From Cyanobium sp. NIES-981 (lineage in GTDB: Bacteria; Cyanobacteriota; Cyanobacteriia; PCC-6307; Cyanobiaceae), in assembly GCA_945901765.1 (NCBI GenBank), contig CAMDLO010000001.1, forward strand, positions 1-39,739: DNA of 39,739 bases, given 5' to 3'. The notes below the pieces were generated by a model that was given only the letters and a program-made list of their open reading frames with translations, searched no databases and was not told the origin of the DNA. Both the position numbers and the translations under genes were made by a program. Position 1 is the first letter of the stretch; every line of letters starts with the position of its first letter. Positions 19,540-28,161 of this stretch are shown here, piece after piece.

Positions 19540-19974
19540 GTGGCCGCCGCATTCCAGCCCAGATCAGGCGGCACCGCCCTACGCGTCCTGCTGGCAGCCG
19601 GGCTGATGGGAACGGCGCTGATGTTCAGCAATCCCGGACCCGCTGAATTCGAGGGCTTCGCCGCCGAGCGGCTGGTGGACGTGCTGGAAACGGAGCTGTG
19701 CCGGGGAGACGCACTGCCGGGACTGGTGCGCATGGCGCTCGGCGACTGTGCCCGTCTGGTGCAGGACCAACGCCTGCCGATCGCCCGCCTGGTGGGGCGC
19801 CACAGCCGTCGGATCGATCTCGGGGTGGCCAGCCTCTATCGCAGTGAATTCGGCGGCGGCACGCTCCTGGGTTGGCCGGTGCCCCGCTTCCGGGCCACGG
19901 TGCTGGCGATGGCCGGCCACTTCCTGATACTTCAGGCCGGCAGCAACCCATCTGAGGTCAGGAGGCAGCCTTGA
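19540..19974 (+). CDS. DUF4359-like exported protein (about 144 aa)
   Basis: A short protein with an N-terminal hydrophobic segment (LRVLLAAGLMGTALMF), then NPGPAEFEGFAAERLVDVLETELC, a mid segment with CARLVQDQR and a C-terminal SLYRSEFGGG...PRFRATVLAMAGHFLILQA. This resembles the cyanobacterial DUF4359 group of small anchored or exported proteins of unknown role. The start was set at GTG 19540 because the earlier in-frame ATG (19483) lies inside tRNA-His. Two internal ATGs in the hydrophobic segment are less likely. It ends in TTGA, overlapping the start of the amidohydrolase by 4 bp. Confidence 0.65.
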   Translation: MAAAFQPRSGGTALRVLLAAGLMGTALMFSNPGPAEFEGFAAERLVDVLETELCRGDALPGLVRMALGDCARLVQDQRLPIARLVGRHSRRIDLGVASLYRSEFGGGTLLGWPVPRFRATVLAMAGHFLILQAGSNPSEVRRQP

Positions 19975-21248
19975 ACACGCCGGCGCCACTGCAGCTGAAG
20001 CTGCCCCGCTGCCTGCTCGATCCAGGCCTGAGCGGCCTGCCGGTGGATGCGGACGGGCTGGTGGCGCTGGCGGTGGAGCACCGGGACGGGCGGATCACGG
20101 ATCTCAGACCTCTGCCTGAGACGGACATCCCCCTGCCCCTGGCCCTCACCCCCCTGGTGGAGCCCCATGCTCACCTCGACAAGTGCTTCAGCTGGGCCGA
20201 CTTCCCCAACCCCGGCGGCACCATCGCTGGGGCTCTCAGCCAGAACCTGCGCGAGGCGGAGCAGCGGCATGGCGAGCTGGTGCTGGCGCGCGGTGAAGCT
20301 GCTCTGGAGAGGGCCTGGCGCCATGGGCTCCGCGCTGTCCGCAGCCACATCGACAGCGGCGGAGCCGGGGCCCGTTCGAGCTGGGACGCACTGCTGGAGC
20401 TGCGGAGCCGCTGGGCCGGCCGGGTTGAACTCCAGCTGGTGGCTCTGGTGCCGATCGGCTATTGGGCCACGCCCGCCGGCGCGGAACTGGCCCGTTGGGT
20501 GGCCGCGGCCGGGGGGCTGCTGGGCGGGGTGCTCGGCCCCCCCTACGGCCATGGCCGCCGCGACCGCCAGGCCCTGGCCCGTCTGCTGGATCTGGCGGAA
20601 GCGCTGGGCACGGGGATCGATCTGCACAACGACGAGGCCGACCGGGAGCCGGCCCGGGGCATGCGCCTGCTGCTGAACGTGCTGCGCCAACGCCGGACCT
20701 CGCCGCCGATCACCTGCAGCCATGCCGCCAGCCTCGGCCTGCTCAACCGCAGCCAGCTGGCGCCACTGGCTGAGGCCCTGGCCGCCGCCGGGATTGCGGT
20801 GGTGGCCCTGCCGCTCACCAACCTGTGGCTGCTGGGCCGGCGCACGGGCCAGCAGCCACTGCTGCGGCCCCAGGCTCCCATCCACAGCCTGCAGCGCGCG
20901 GGCGTGACGGTGGCGGTGGGTGGCGACAACGTGCAGGACCCCTGGTACCCCGGCGGCGATTTCGACCCGCTCGAGCTGCTGCGGCTGGCGCCGCTCACCA
21001 GTCACCTCTGGCCGGCCCAGCGCCGCGACCTGGCGGCCTTCACCACAGCGCCGGCTCGCCTGCTGGCTCTGAGCTGGGACGGGGTGCTGAGGCGGGGGGC
21101 CCCGGCCGATCTGGTGCTCACCGGCGCCGGCAACTGGAGCGACCTGCTCGCCCGCAACCCCCAGCGGCGGGTGCTGCGCAACGGCCGCTGGCTGCCGATG
21201 CCCGACGGGGGGCCTGCTGCGGCGCTGCTGAACGCCAGCATGGGGTGA
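19971..21248 (+). CDS. Cytosine-deaminase-type amidohydrolase
   Basis: A metal-dependent amidohydrolase (425 aa) with the active-site order of the cytosine deaminase / CodA branch: H66 and H68 in EPHAHLDKCF, the RSHIDSG segment, H219 and E222 in DLHNDE, H251 in CSHAAS, and D319 in GGDNVQDPWYPGG. The last motif is very close to that of CodA, so deamination or hydrolysis of a cyclic amidine or amide is likely. The real substrate is unknown. The start is TTG at 19971 with a strong AGGAGG 5 nt upstream, overlapping the previous stop (TTGA). It overlaps the next gene by GTGA. Confidence 0.88.
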   Translation: MNTPAPLQLKLPRCLLDPGLSGLPVDADGLVALAVEHRDGRITDLRPLPETDIPLPLALTPLVEPHAHLDKCFSWADFPNPGGTIAGALSQNLREAEQRHGELVLARGEAALERAWRHGLRAVRSHIDSGGAGARSSWDALLELRSRWAGRVELQLVALVPIGYWATPAGAELARWVAAAGGLLGGVLGPPYGHGRRDRQALARLLDLAEALGTGIDLHNDEADREPARGMRLLLNVLRQRRTSPPITCSHAASLGLLNRSQLAPLAEALAAAGIAVVALPLTNLWLLGRRTGQQPLLRPQAPIHSLQRAGVTVAVGGDNVQDPWYPGGDFDPLELLRLAPLTSHLWPAQRRDLAAFTTAPARLLALSWDGVLRRGAPADLVLTGAGNWSDLLARNPQRRVLRNGRWLPMPDGGPAAALLNASMG

Positions 21249-22645
21249 CCCGCCCCTTCCCCGTCTTGGCCGACCTCCCCCCCAGGCCCGCGCAGCCATG
21301 CATCGACCGATTGGCGGCGGAGCTGCGCCAGCGTGATCCAGACCTGGTGCTGGTGGGCGAAGACCAGCCCTCCGAGTTGGGGCGCCTCTCCCGGGACTAC
21401 CACTCCTATTCGCCGGTGCTGGTGCCGCGGTTCGCTGGCCAGCGGGCCCAGCTGGCGGTGTGCGCCAGGCGCCTCGATCAGGTGCAGCTGGTGGCGGGGG
21501 CCTGCGCCCGCGCCGCCGTGCCCCTCACCCTGCGGGGAGCCGGCACTGGCAACTACGGGCAGTGCGTGCCCCTCGCCGGCGGCGTGGTGCTCGACCTGAG
21601 CGGCCTGAACCGGTTGCGCTGCCTTGAGGCGGCGAGCGGTGTGATCGAAGTGGAGGCTGGAGCCCTGATGGCGGCGGTGGAACGGGAGCTGGCTCCCCAT
21701 GGCCGCGCCCTGCGCCTGGCGCCCAGCACCCTGCGCACCGCCAGCATCGGCGGATTCATCGCCGGTGGGTCCGGCGGCATCGGCTCCCCGCGCTGGGGCT
21801 TTCTGCGGGATCCCGGCAATCTGCTGGGCCTGGAGGTGGTGACGGTGGAACCCGAGCCGCGGCTGCTGCGGCTGGATGCGGTCGCCAGCGCACCCCTCAA
21901 CCATGCCTATGGCTGCAATGGCATCCTCACCGCCCTGCGCCTGCCCACCAGCGAAGCGGTCGACTGGCAGCAGCTGGTGGTGGGCTTCAACCACTGGACC
22001 GAGGCGGTGGCAGCGATGACGGGGCTGGGAAGCACCGCCCTGCTGCTGCAGGCCCTGTGTCTGCTGGAGACTCCGATTGCAGCCCGATCCCCATGGCCGG
22101 CGGGCTGTCCAGCCGCTGGCGGCGAGCACCGGCTGCTGCTGCTTGCAGCGCCAGACTGCCTGGAGGTGCTGCCGGACTGGCTCGCGGCCCGTGGCGGCCG
22201 GGTGATCTGGCAGGCGCCGCAGAGCGGCAGCCAGGGGCTGCCGCTCAGGGAGCTCACCTGGAACCACACCACCCTTCACTGGCGCGCCCACTCCCCCGAC
22301 TGGACATACCTGCAGCTGCTGCTGCCCCAGCCCGAGCTGCCGGTGCTGAGCAGCCTGAGCCAGCGGTGGAAGGGCGATCTGCTCTGGCATCTGGAGGCCG
22401 TGCGCCAGCAGGGCAGCGCCCGGCTGGCAGCCCTGCCGCTGCTGCGCTGGCAGGGGGAGGACGCTCTGCAACGGCTGATCGACCAGCTGCGCGAGAGCGG
22501 AGCCCAGATTTTCAACCCCCATGTGATCACGGTCGAAGATGGCGGGATGGGGGTGGTGGACGCCGATCAGGTGACCGCCAAGGCCGCCTACGACCCCGCC
22601 GGGCTATTGAATCCCGGCAAGCTGCGGGGCTGGCTGGAGCGCTGA
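21245..22645 (+). CDS. GlcD-type FAD-binding oxidase/dehydrogenase
   Basis: A flavoprotein of the VAO/GlcD family (466 aa). The FAD-binding domain shows LTLRGAGTGNYGQCVPL, GVVLDLSGLNRL, an ASIGGFIAGGSGGIGSPRWG block and YGCNGILTALRLP. The C-terminus ends in NPGKLRGW, as in GlcD and related D-2-hydroxy-acid dehydrogenases. The substrate is unknown. The start is GTG 21245, which overlaps the amidohydrolase stop as GTGA, so translation is coupled. The earlier open frame (from 20825) lies inside the amidohydrolase gene and was rejected. Fixed pairing with a deaminase suggests the oxidase acts on the same or the next metabolite. Confidence 0.85.
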   Translation: MTRPFPVLADLPPRPAQPCIDRLAAELRQRDPDLVLVGEDQPSELGRLSRDYHSYSPVLVPRFAGQRAQLAVCARRLDQVQLVAGACARAAVPLTLRGAGTGNYGQCVPLAGGVVLDLSGLNRLRCLEAASGVIEVEAGALMAAVERELAPHGRALRLAPSTLRTASIGGFIAGGSGGIGSPRWGFLRDPGNLLGLEVVTVEPEPRLLRLDAVASAPLNHAYGCNGILTALRLPTSEAVDWQQLVVGFNHWTEAVAAMTGLGSTALLLQALCLLETPIAARSPWPAGCPAAGGEHRLLLLAAPDCLEVLPDWLAARGGRVIWQAPQSGSQGLPLRELTWNHTTLHWRAHSPDWTYLQLLLPQPELPVLSSLSQRWKGDLLWHLEAVRQQGSARLAALPLLRWQGEDALQRLIDQLRESGAQIFNPHVITVEDGGMGVVDADQVTAKAAYDPAGLLNPGKLRGWLER

Positions 22646-22698
22646 GAGCGGCAGGGGCCGGCCGGCGCCAGCCAGGGCCGACTGGGGGCAGGCACCAT

Positions 22699-23274
22699 TC
22701 AGCAGCCCAGGCTCAGGCGCGTGTCCACCCCGGTGAGGGGGTTGGTGCCTGTGGCGTCGCGGCAGAGGAGCCGCTGGTCGGCCCGATCCAGCAGCGCATC
22801 GCTGAAATCAGCATCGGTGACCGTGGCACCGCTGAAGCTGCTGCCCGCGGCGATCACGCCACTGAGGTTGGCACCGCTGAAGTCGGCGCCGCTGAAGTCC
22901 ACCTTGTCCATCAGAGCGCCGCTCAGATCAGCGCCCGAGAAATCGGCGTCCGGGAACGCCGCCTGGGTGAGGATGGCCCCATGCAGGTTGGCGCCGGCAA
23001 AGCGCGCCTGGCGCCCGGCCGCGCCGGCAAACGACGTGTTGGCCAGATCCTGACCGGAGAAATCGGCGCCGTTCTGGTTGGTGAGGGTGTAATCCACCCC
23101 GGAGAACTCCGCCCGGGCCGGTGGCACCAGAGCGGGCAGCAGCAACAGCAGCAGGCAGGCCGCCAGCGGCAGCAGCCGGGTGGAGAGGTGCCTGCAGACC
23201 CCGGCAACCGCCGCGATCTGGATCCTGATCTGGGTCGGGAGCGGGTGCCCGGACGGGGTGGCTGCAGGCATCAA
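22699..23274 (-). CDS. Exported pentapeptide-repeat protein
   Basis: The N-terminal signal peptide (residues about 30-55, core LLPLAACLLLLLLPALV, cleavage after PPARA) is followed by about 18 pentapeptide units of A(D/N)(F/L)xx type between residues 70 and 160, which form a right-handed quadrilateral beta-helix. The tail holds two Cys (LLCRDATG and LSLGC), a feature seen in lumenal pentapeptide proteins of cyanobacteria and plants. Location in the periplasm or thylakoid lumen is inferred. The function is unknown. It is the last gene of the murA-argD-folC run, 21 bp after the preceding gene, and converges on the FAD oxidase. Confidence 0.85.
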   Translation of the reverse strand: MMPAATPSGHPLPTQIRIQIAAVAGVCRHLSTRLLPLAACLLLLLLPALVPPARAEFSGVDYTLTNQNGADFSGQDLANTSFAGAAGRQARFAGANLHGAILTQAAFPDADFSGADLSGALMDKVDFSGADFSGANLSGVIAAGSSFSGATVTDADFSDALLDRADQRLLCRDATGTNPLTGVDTRLSLGC

Positions 23275-23295
23275 CGGTTCAGCAGGGCTCAGCCT

Positions 23296-23787
23296 TCACT
23301 GTGCCGCGGCCGCGACCCCGAGGTGCTGGCGGATTCGATCGAGTGCGACCTTCTCTTCTGCCGACACCTTCTCTCCCGAACCGAACAGGCCCTTGCCTGC
23401 CGCTTCTGCCACGGCCACACAGCCATCCACGATCAGCTGGCAGTACTGTTCCACCGCAGCGGCATCCGCCTTGCCGCGAGCCAGGGCCAGGGCCTCATCC
23501 ACCTCTTCGAGGGCCCGGTCCAGCACCCGGCCGTTTCGCACATCGTCCGGGGTGACCTGCAGCTTCTCCGGCCGGATGCCCTGCTTGAGAGCCTCCTCCC
23601 CGAACAGGCCGCCGATCAGCGGATTGTCGCCGTAACGCTTGGCGGCGCCGGCCAGCTCACGGCCGAGGGCGATCGCCTCCTGGGCACTGGAAAACACGCC
23701 CATGTCCACGGTCATCACGGCCAGGGCGGCGGCCAGGGGTGCGCCGACAAGCTTGTTGCGTTCGTCGCTGGTGAGTTCGATGGTCAT
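23296..23787 (-). CDS. Conserved hypothetical protein (163 aa)
   Basis: A soluble, mostly helical protein starting MTIELTSDERNKLVGAPLAAALAVMT, with an acidic middle (LDRALEEVDEALALARG) and a helix ending in QYCQLIVDGCVAVAEAAGKG. There is no signal peptide and I recognise no known domain. The ATG at 23785-23787 was chosen over the one 14 codons upstream, which adds only a His/Pro-rich segment. It lies between folC and the pentapeptide gene on the same strand and is probably cotranscribed. Confidence 0.75.
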   Translation of the reverse strand: MTIELTSDERNKLVGAPLAAALAVMTVDMGVFSSAQEAIALGRELAGAAKRYGDNPLIGGLFGEEALKQGIRPEKLQVTPDDVRNGRVLDRALEEVDEALALARGKADAAAVEQYCQLIVDGCVAVAEAAGKGLFGSGEKVSAEEKVALDRIRQHLGVAAAAQ

Positions 23788-23869
23788 CGGTTCGACAGGC
23801 AGGGAATGGGGATGGGGATGGGACCGCATGGCCCCCCTGCGGCCACTGTGGCCAGCGGCATCGGATCCG

Positions 23870-25138
23870 TCAGTGTCCCGGCGCGAGCTGTCGTTCCTCG
23901 CTCAGGAGCGCACCAATCAGATAAAGGGAGCCCGCCATGATCAGCCGTTGCGTCCCCGTGCCGGCCGCAGCCGCCGTGATCCCTGCGGGCCAATCCGGTG
24001 CCTCCTGGAGTGCATCCGCCAGGCCAGGCAGCGCGGCCACCAGAGCCTGACAACTCCAGCTGGCATGACCTGGCACCGGCACGATCCAGGCCCGGTCACC
24101 GGGCGCCAGCAGGGCCTGCAACAACTCCACCCCCTGCTTGTTCGCCAGGATGCCCAGCACCCAGTGACGCCGGCCAGGGGACAGGCCATGGCGGGCGGGG
24201 TGGCGATCGAGTTCGCAGCGCAGGGCGGCGGCGGCAGGCGGGTTGTGGGCCCCGTCGAGCAGCAGGGGAATGCCGCGCCAGTTGCGCTGCTGGAGGCGCC
24301 CCGGCCAGCGGGCCGCCTCGAAGCCAGCAGCGATGGCGGCAGCATCGATCGGCCAGCCCCGATCGGCCAGGGCCCTCAGCATCCCCAGGGCCACCGCACC
24401 GTTCATCGCCTGCACCGCACCAGAGAGCCCGCAGGCACACCAATGGCCTCCGATCGCCAGGGCACCATCGGCGGCCTGGGGCAGGGGGTCCACCCAGCGC
24501 AGCTCGGCCGCCACGGCCCGGGCCTGACGCTCCAGCACATCCGCCACCTCCGGAGCCTGGGGGGCACTCACGGCGATCGCGTCGGGCTGGAGCACACCGG
24601 CCTTCTCGGCGGCGATGCTGGCCAGATCCGGCCCCAGGAACTCCCGGTGATCCAGCCCCACCGAAGCGAAGCCGATCACGGCCCGATCGGGATGGCAACT
24701 GGTGGCATCGAGCCGGCCCCCCAGTCCCACCTCAAGCACCACCAGCTCGCAACCCGCCGCCGCAAAGGCCAGAAACGCGGCGGCCGTGACCAGCTCGAAC
24801 GGGGTGAGACCACAGCGAGATGCCACATCGCGGGCGGCCAGCAGCTGGCGGCGCAGCTCCGCCGGTGCGATGGGGTCCGCACCGATGCGGACGCGCTCGG
24901 TCCAGCACACCAGATGGGGCGAGGTGTAAAGACCGGCCCGCAGGCCCGCGGCCAGCAGGCTGCCGTGCACCAGCGTGGCGATCGACCCTTTGCCGTTGGT
25001 ACCGGCCACCTGCACCGCCGCGAAGCGGCGCTCGGGATGGCCCAGCTGGGCCAGGGCGGCCCGTAACCGATCCAGGCCGAGATCCACCCCCCGGCGACTG
25101 AAGGGTTCGATCAGGTCGGCAAAGGGATCCGCAGCCAT
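23870..25138 (-). CDS. folC: Folylpolyglutamate synthase / dihydrofolate synthase FolC
   Basis: A Mur-ligase-family enzyme that adds glutamate to dihydropteroate and then to folates, using ATP. The P-loop GTNGKGSIATLV (residues 46-57) is followed by YTSPHLVCWTERVRI, EVGLGGRLDATS and GLDHREFLG, then the C-terminal domain with LLDGAHNPPAA. Length (422) is normal. It lies 10 bp after argD on the same strand and is likely cotranscribed. Confidence 0.95.
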   Translation of the reverse strand: MAADPFADLIEPFSRRGVDLGLDRLRAALAQLGHPERRFAAVQVAGTNGKGSIATLVHGSLLAAGLRAGLYTSPHLVCWTERVRIGADPIAPAELRRQLLAARDVASRCGLTPFELVTAAAFLAFAAAGCELVVLEVGLGGRLDATSCHPDRAVIGFASVGLDHREFLGPDLASIAAEKAGVLQPDAIAVSAPQAPEVADVLERQARAVAAELRWVDPLPQAADGALAIGGHWCACGLSGAVQAMNGAVALGMLRALADRGWPIDAAAIAAGFEAARWPGRLQQRNWRGIPLLLDGAHNPPAAAALRCELDRHPARHGLSPGRRHWVLGILANKQGVELLQALLAPGDRAWIVPVPGHASWSCQALVAALPGLADALQEAPDWPAGITAAAAGTGTQRLIMAGSLYLIGALLSEERQLAPGH

Positions 25139-25148
25139 GCAGGCCCGC

Positions 25149-26336
25149 TCAGACGAGGCTGAGCAGCGCCTGCTCCAACCGCTCCAGGGCCAGCGCCAGC
25201 TCGCGGGGGCGGATCGTCAGAGGAGGAACCAGGCGCACCACCGTCGGCCCTGCCGGCACCACCAGCAACCCTTGCGATAAAGCAGCCTTGACGACGGCGG
25301 GAGCGGAGGGCGCACCGTCGCGCAGCACCAGACCCTGAAGGAGGCCCCAGCCGCGATGGCCTTCCAGCAGCTGGGGGTGCCGGCACACCAGATCGGCCAG
25401 CCCCTGCTCCAGCCGGTCGCCGAGCCGCTGCACATGGGCCAGCAGGCCGCGTCGCTCGATCTCGGCCAGCACAGTGAGCCCGGCCCGGCAGGCGAAAGGA
25501 TTGCCTCCAAAGGTGCTGGCGTGATCGCCGGGGCAGAAATGATCGAACTGTCGTTTCACCGCCAGTGCCCCGATCGGGATGCCGCCGCCCAGCCCCTTGG
25601 CCAGGGTGAAGGCATCCGGTTCCACGCCCAGCCGCTCGTAGCCCCACCAGGCGCCGCTGCGACCCACCCCGATCTGCACCTCATCAAAAATCAGCAGGAT
25701 CCCCCGCTCATCGCAGCACTGGCGAACCCGGTGGAAAAAGGCCTGATCGCCGGGATGCACCCCGCCCTCCCCCTGCAGGGGCTCGAGCAGCACCGCCGCC
25801 ACCCGCGGACCCTGCGCTTCGCAGCGGGCCAGCAGGGCCTCAAAAGCGGCAGCATCGTTGTAAGGGAAATAGCGGAAGCCCTGCACCATCGGCTCGAAGC
25901 CCCGGTGGTATTTCGGCTGACCGGTGGCGGTCACGGCCGCCAGGGTGCGGCCGTGGAAGCTGGCCTCAGCCGTGAGAATCAGGGGGGCGGCGTCACCGCT
26001 GATGCCCCGCACCTGATGGCCGTGCTTGCGGGCCAGCTTGATGGCCGCCTCGTTGGCCTCGGCCCCGGAATTGCAGAAGAACACCCGGTCGAAGCAACTG
26101 CGGGCAGTGATCGCCGCGGCCAGTTGCTGCTGTTCCGGAATCACGTACAGGTTGGAAACGTGCTGGAGCCGGGCGAGCTGGCGGCTGAGGGCTCGACGCA
26201 GTCGGCGATCGCTGTGCCCAAGGGTGCAGACCGCAATGCCGGCGACACAGTCGAGATACCGCCTGCCCTGGCTGTCCCAGAGCCAGACGCCCTGCCCCCG
26301 CACCAGCTCGAGCGGGAATCGGGCATAGGTGTCCAT
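25149..26336 (-). CDS. argD: Acetylornithine aminotransferase ArgD
   Basis: A PLP-dependent class III aminotransferase of arginine (and lysine/DAP) synthesis. Motifs are VAGIAVCTLGH, NSGAEANEAAIKLARK (GAEA at 91-94, binding PLP phosphate), IFDEVQIGVGRSG (D218 to the pyridine N) and TLAKGLGGGIP (Schiff-base Lys247). The start MDTYARFPLELVRG (ATG 26336) gives 395 residues. The longer open frame upstream is translated tRNA-Leu sequence and is not part of the protein. The gene begins 32 nt after the tRNA 3' end, so its mRNA may be released by tRNA processing. Confidence 0.95.
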   Translation of the reverse strand: MDTYARFPLELVRGQGVWLWDSQGRRYLDCVAGIAVCTLGHSDRRLRRALSRQLARLQHVSNLYVIPEQQQLAAAITARSCFDRVFFCNSGAEANEAAIKLARKHGHQVRGISGDAAPLILTAEASFHGRTLAAVTATGQPKYHRGFEPMVQGFRYFPYNDAAAFEALLARCEAQGPRVAAVLLEPLQGEGGVHPGDQAFFHRVRQCCDERGILLIFDEVQIGVGRSGAWWGYERLGVEPDAFTLAKGLGGGIPIGALAVKRQFDHFCPGDHASTFGGNPFACRAGLTVLAEIERRGLLAHVQRLGDRLEQGLADLVCRHPQLLEGHRGWGLLQGLVLRDGAPSAPAVVKAALSQGLLVVPAGPTVVRLVPPLTIRPRELALALERLEQALLSLV

Positions 26337-26368
26337 CACCGGATTGACCGGTTCTGGCTCAGAGGAGA

Positions 26369-26450
26369 TGGGAGCGGTGGGACTCGAACCCACATGCCCG
26401 AAGGCGCTCGATTTTGAGTCGAGTCCGTCTACCAATTCCGGCACGCTCCC
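26369..26450 (-). tRNA. tRNA-Leu (CAA)
   Basis: The acceptor GGGAGCG pairs with CGCTCCC, A73 is present and CCA is not encoded. The anticodon stem CTCGA/TCGAG encloses loop CTCAAAA with anticodon CAA (reads UUG). A long class II variable arm (CGCCTTCGGGCATG) and T arm GTGGG-TTCGAGT-CCCAC fit tRNA-Leu. The A37 and A36 context makes it a MiaA/MiaB substrate. Its 5' end is only 12 bp after the murA stop codon, and argD follows on the same strand. Confidence 0.96.
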
Positions 26451-26462
26451 GATCGAGAGAGC

Positions 26463-27944
26463 TTAAGCGGCGAGGCTCAGCTGGGGGTCGGCCGGATCAG
26501 CGCCATCAGCGACCGGCAGCACCCGTTCCATGCGAGCGCCTACAGCGTTGAGCTTGTGCTCGAGGCCGGCATAGCCGCGGTCGAGGTATTCGAGTCCATA
26601 CACGTCGGTGCAGCCATCAGCGGCAAGGCCCGCCAGCACCATGGCGGCGGAAGCGCGCAGGTCGGTGCCCTTGACCGGGGCGGCGCTGAGTCGGGCCACC
26701 CCCTCCACCACGGCAGTGTTGCCCTGGGTTCGGATCGAGGCCCCCATGCGCTGCAGTTCTGCCACGTGCTGCAAGCGGTTCTCGAAGATCGTTTCACTCA
26801 CCATGCTGGTGCCCTCCGCAGTGGCCAGGAGGGTCATGAATGGGGCTTGAAGATCCGTGGGAAAGCCAGGGAAGGGCATGGTGCGCAGGTCCACGGCCCG
26901 GATGCGGCCAGGGGTGAGGATGAGACCGTCGCCATCGCGCTCGATCACACATCCGGCCTCTTCGAGCTTGGTGAGAACCGCCTCCAGATGCTCGGGAATC
27001 ACCGGGGCGACCCGCAGAGCCGACCGGGTGATGGCCGCGGCAAGCAGAAAGGTGCCAGCCTCGATCCGATCAGGAATCACCGCGTAGTCGGCGCCATGGA
27101 GACGCTCCACACCGGCAATGGTGATGGTGGGGCTGCCGGCGCCCTGGATCCGGGCCCCCATAGCGGTGAGCAGATCGGCCAGATCGACCACCTCAGGCTC
27201 CCGGGCGGCGTTTTCGATCACGGTCTCACCATCGGCCAGGGCCGCCGCCATCATCAGAGTTTCCGTGGCGCCGACGCTGGGGCAATCCAGCAGGATCCGG
27301 GCGCCGCTCAGACGCTTGCCCTGGCCAGGAACCACAGCGGTGACGATCCCGTGCTCGATCGTGACCTGGGCACCCATCGCCTTGAGTCCGCGGACATGCT
27401 CCACCACGGGACGGGTGCCGATCTGGCACCCACCTGGCAGGGGCACCTTGGCCATACCCATGCGGGCCAGCAGGGGGCCGATGCAGAAGAAGCTGGCCCG
27501 CAGGCTGTTCACCAGCTCATAGGGGGCCGTGGAACTGTTGATGCCGGACCCGTCGAGCTCCAGCGTGTCGTGATGCCGCTGCACTTTGCCGCCGAGGCTT
27601 TCCAGCATTCCGGACATCCCGATGATGTCGGTCAGGGGAGGCACATTGCGCAGCCGGATCTGATCGCGGGTAAGCAGACAGGCTGCCATCAGCACCAGTG
27701 CCGAATTCTTGGCGCCGCTGACGCGCAACTCGCCGCTCAGGCGCCGGCCACCGGTGATACGCAGGAATGGACGGCTGGAGTCCCCGGCACGACCGGCGCC
27801 GAGCTCAGGAGCAGACACAAGACCTTGTTGGGACAGGGCCTGAGCAGCCTGAGAATCCTGAACAGGGCTCTGAACAGAGCCGAGGACGGCGTCCTGGACA
27901 GCGTTGATGGTCACGGATGTGCTGCCCCTGTCTTGCGGCTGCAT
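26463..27944 (-). CDS. murA: UDP-N-acetylglucosamine 1-carboxyvinyltransferase MurA
   Basis: The first committed step of peptidoglycan synthesis, transferring enolpyruvyl from PEP. The catalytic Cys is present ([14 protein letters not shown]173), so fosfomycin sensitivity would be expected. Other family blocks are [48 protein letters not shown] and [15 protein letters not shown]. The frame from 27944 has about 55 residues before the conserved RPFLRITGG, longer than usual and repetitive ([12 protein letters not shown]). GTG at 27818 (VSAPELGAG) is a plausible alternative start, and then the two inverted repeats at 27866-27895 would lie in the leader. Confidence 0.93.
   Translation of the reverse strand: MQPQDRGSTSVTINAVQDAVLGSVQSPVQDSQAAQALSQQGLVSAPELGAGRAGDSSRPFLRITGGRRLSGELRVSGAKNSALVLMAACLLTRDQIRLRNVPPLTDIIGMSGMLESLGGKVQRHHDTLELDGSGINSSTAPYELVNSLRASFFCIGPLLARMGMAKVPLPGGCQIGTRPVVEHVRGLKAMGAQVTIEHGIVTAVVPGQGKRLSGARILLDCPSVGATETLMMAAALADGETVIENAAREPEVVDLADLLTAMGARIQGAGSPTITIAGVERLHGADYAVIPDRIEAGTFLLAAAITRSALRVAPVIPEHLEAVLTKLEEAGCVIERDGDGLILTPGRIRAVDLRTMPFPGFPTDLQAPFMTLLATAEGTSMVSETIFENRLQHVAELQRMGASIRTQGNTAVVEGVARLSAAPVKGTDLRASAAMVLAGLAADGCTDVYGLEYLDRGYAGLEHKLNAVGARMERVLPVADGADPADPQLSLAA
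27866..27895. repeat. Two adjacent short perfect inverted repeats near the murA start
   Basis: GGCTCTG-AA-CAGAGCC (27866-27881) is followed directly by AGGACG-G-CGTCCT (27883-27895). Both are perfect. They fall in the non-conserved N-terminal extension of murA or, if the GTG at 27818 is the true start, about 48 nt upstream of it. Confidence 0.8.
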
Positions 27945-28068
27945 GATGACAACAAACGATGAGACCGTCTAGACAGCCGCCGCACGAACTGGCCTCCCGT
28001 GGCCGCCCCTCCAGGGAGCCGGGATGGCGGTGTCGTATGTTTCGAGAGTCGCCGGGGGCGACAGCCAC

Positions 28069-28152
28069 GCGGATGTGGCGGAATTGGTAGACGCGCTAGT
28101 TTCAGGTACTAGTGGCAGCAATGTCGTGGGAGTTCAAGTCTCCCCATCCGCA
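28069..28152 (+). tRNA. tRNA-Leu (CAG)
   Basis: The acceptor GCGGATG pairs with CATCCGC, and A73 is at 28152 with no encoded CCA. The anticodon stem CTAGT/ACTAG encloses loop TTCAGGT with anticodon CAG (reads CUG). A class II variable arm (GGCAGCAATGTCGT region) and T arm GGGAG-TTCAAGT-CTCCC are present. It is one of two tRNA-Leu genes in the window. The ATG of the next protein gene follows only 9 nt after its 3' end. Confidence 0.96.
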
Positions 28153-28161
28153 TTTCAAATC

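Noticed and set aside
20825-21244. Upstream extension of the FAD oxidase into the amidohydrolase
   Set aside because: It would overlap 420 bp of a well-supported gene. The GTG at 21245 forms a GTGA overlap and precedes the conserved domain.
19932-21299. Long minus-strand open frame (455 codons) opposite the amidohydrolase
   Set aside because: GC-rich mirror frame with no domain and His/Gln-rich low-complexity sequence. The plus strand carries intact catalytic motifs.
26337-26444. N-terminal extension of argD reading PELVDGLDSKSSAF
   Set aside because: This is tRNA-Leu(CAA) sequence translated in frame. The real start is the ATG at 26336.
28024-28161. Longer frame for the 82-aa protein
   Set aside because: It runs through tRNA-Leu(CAG). 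The ATG at 28162 begins the family-like part.
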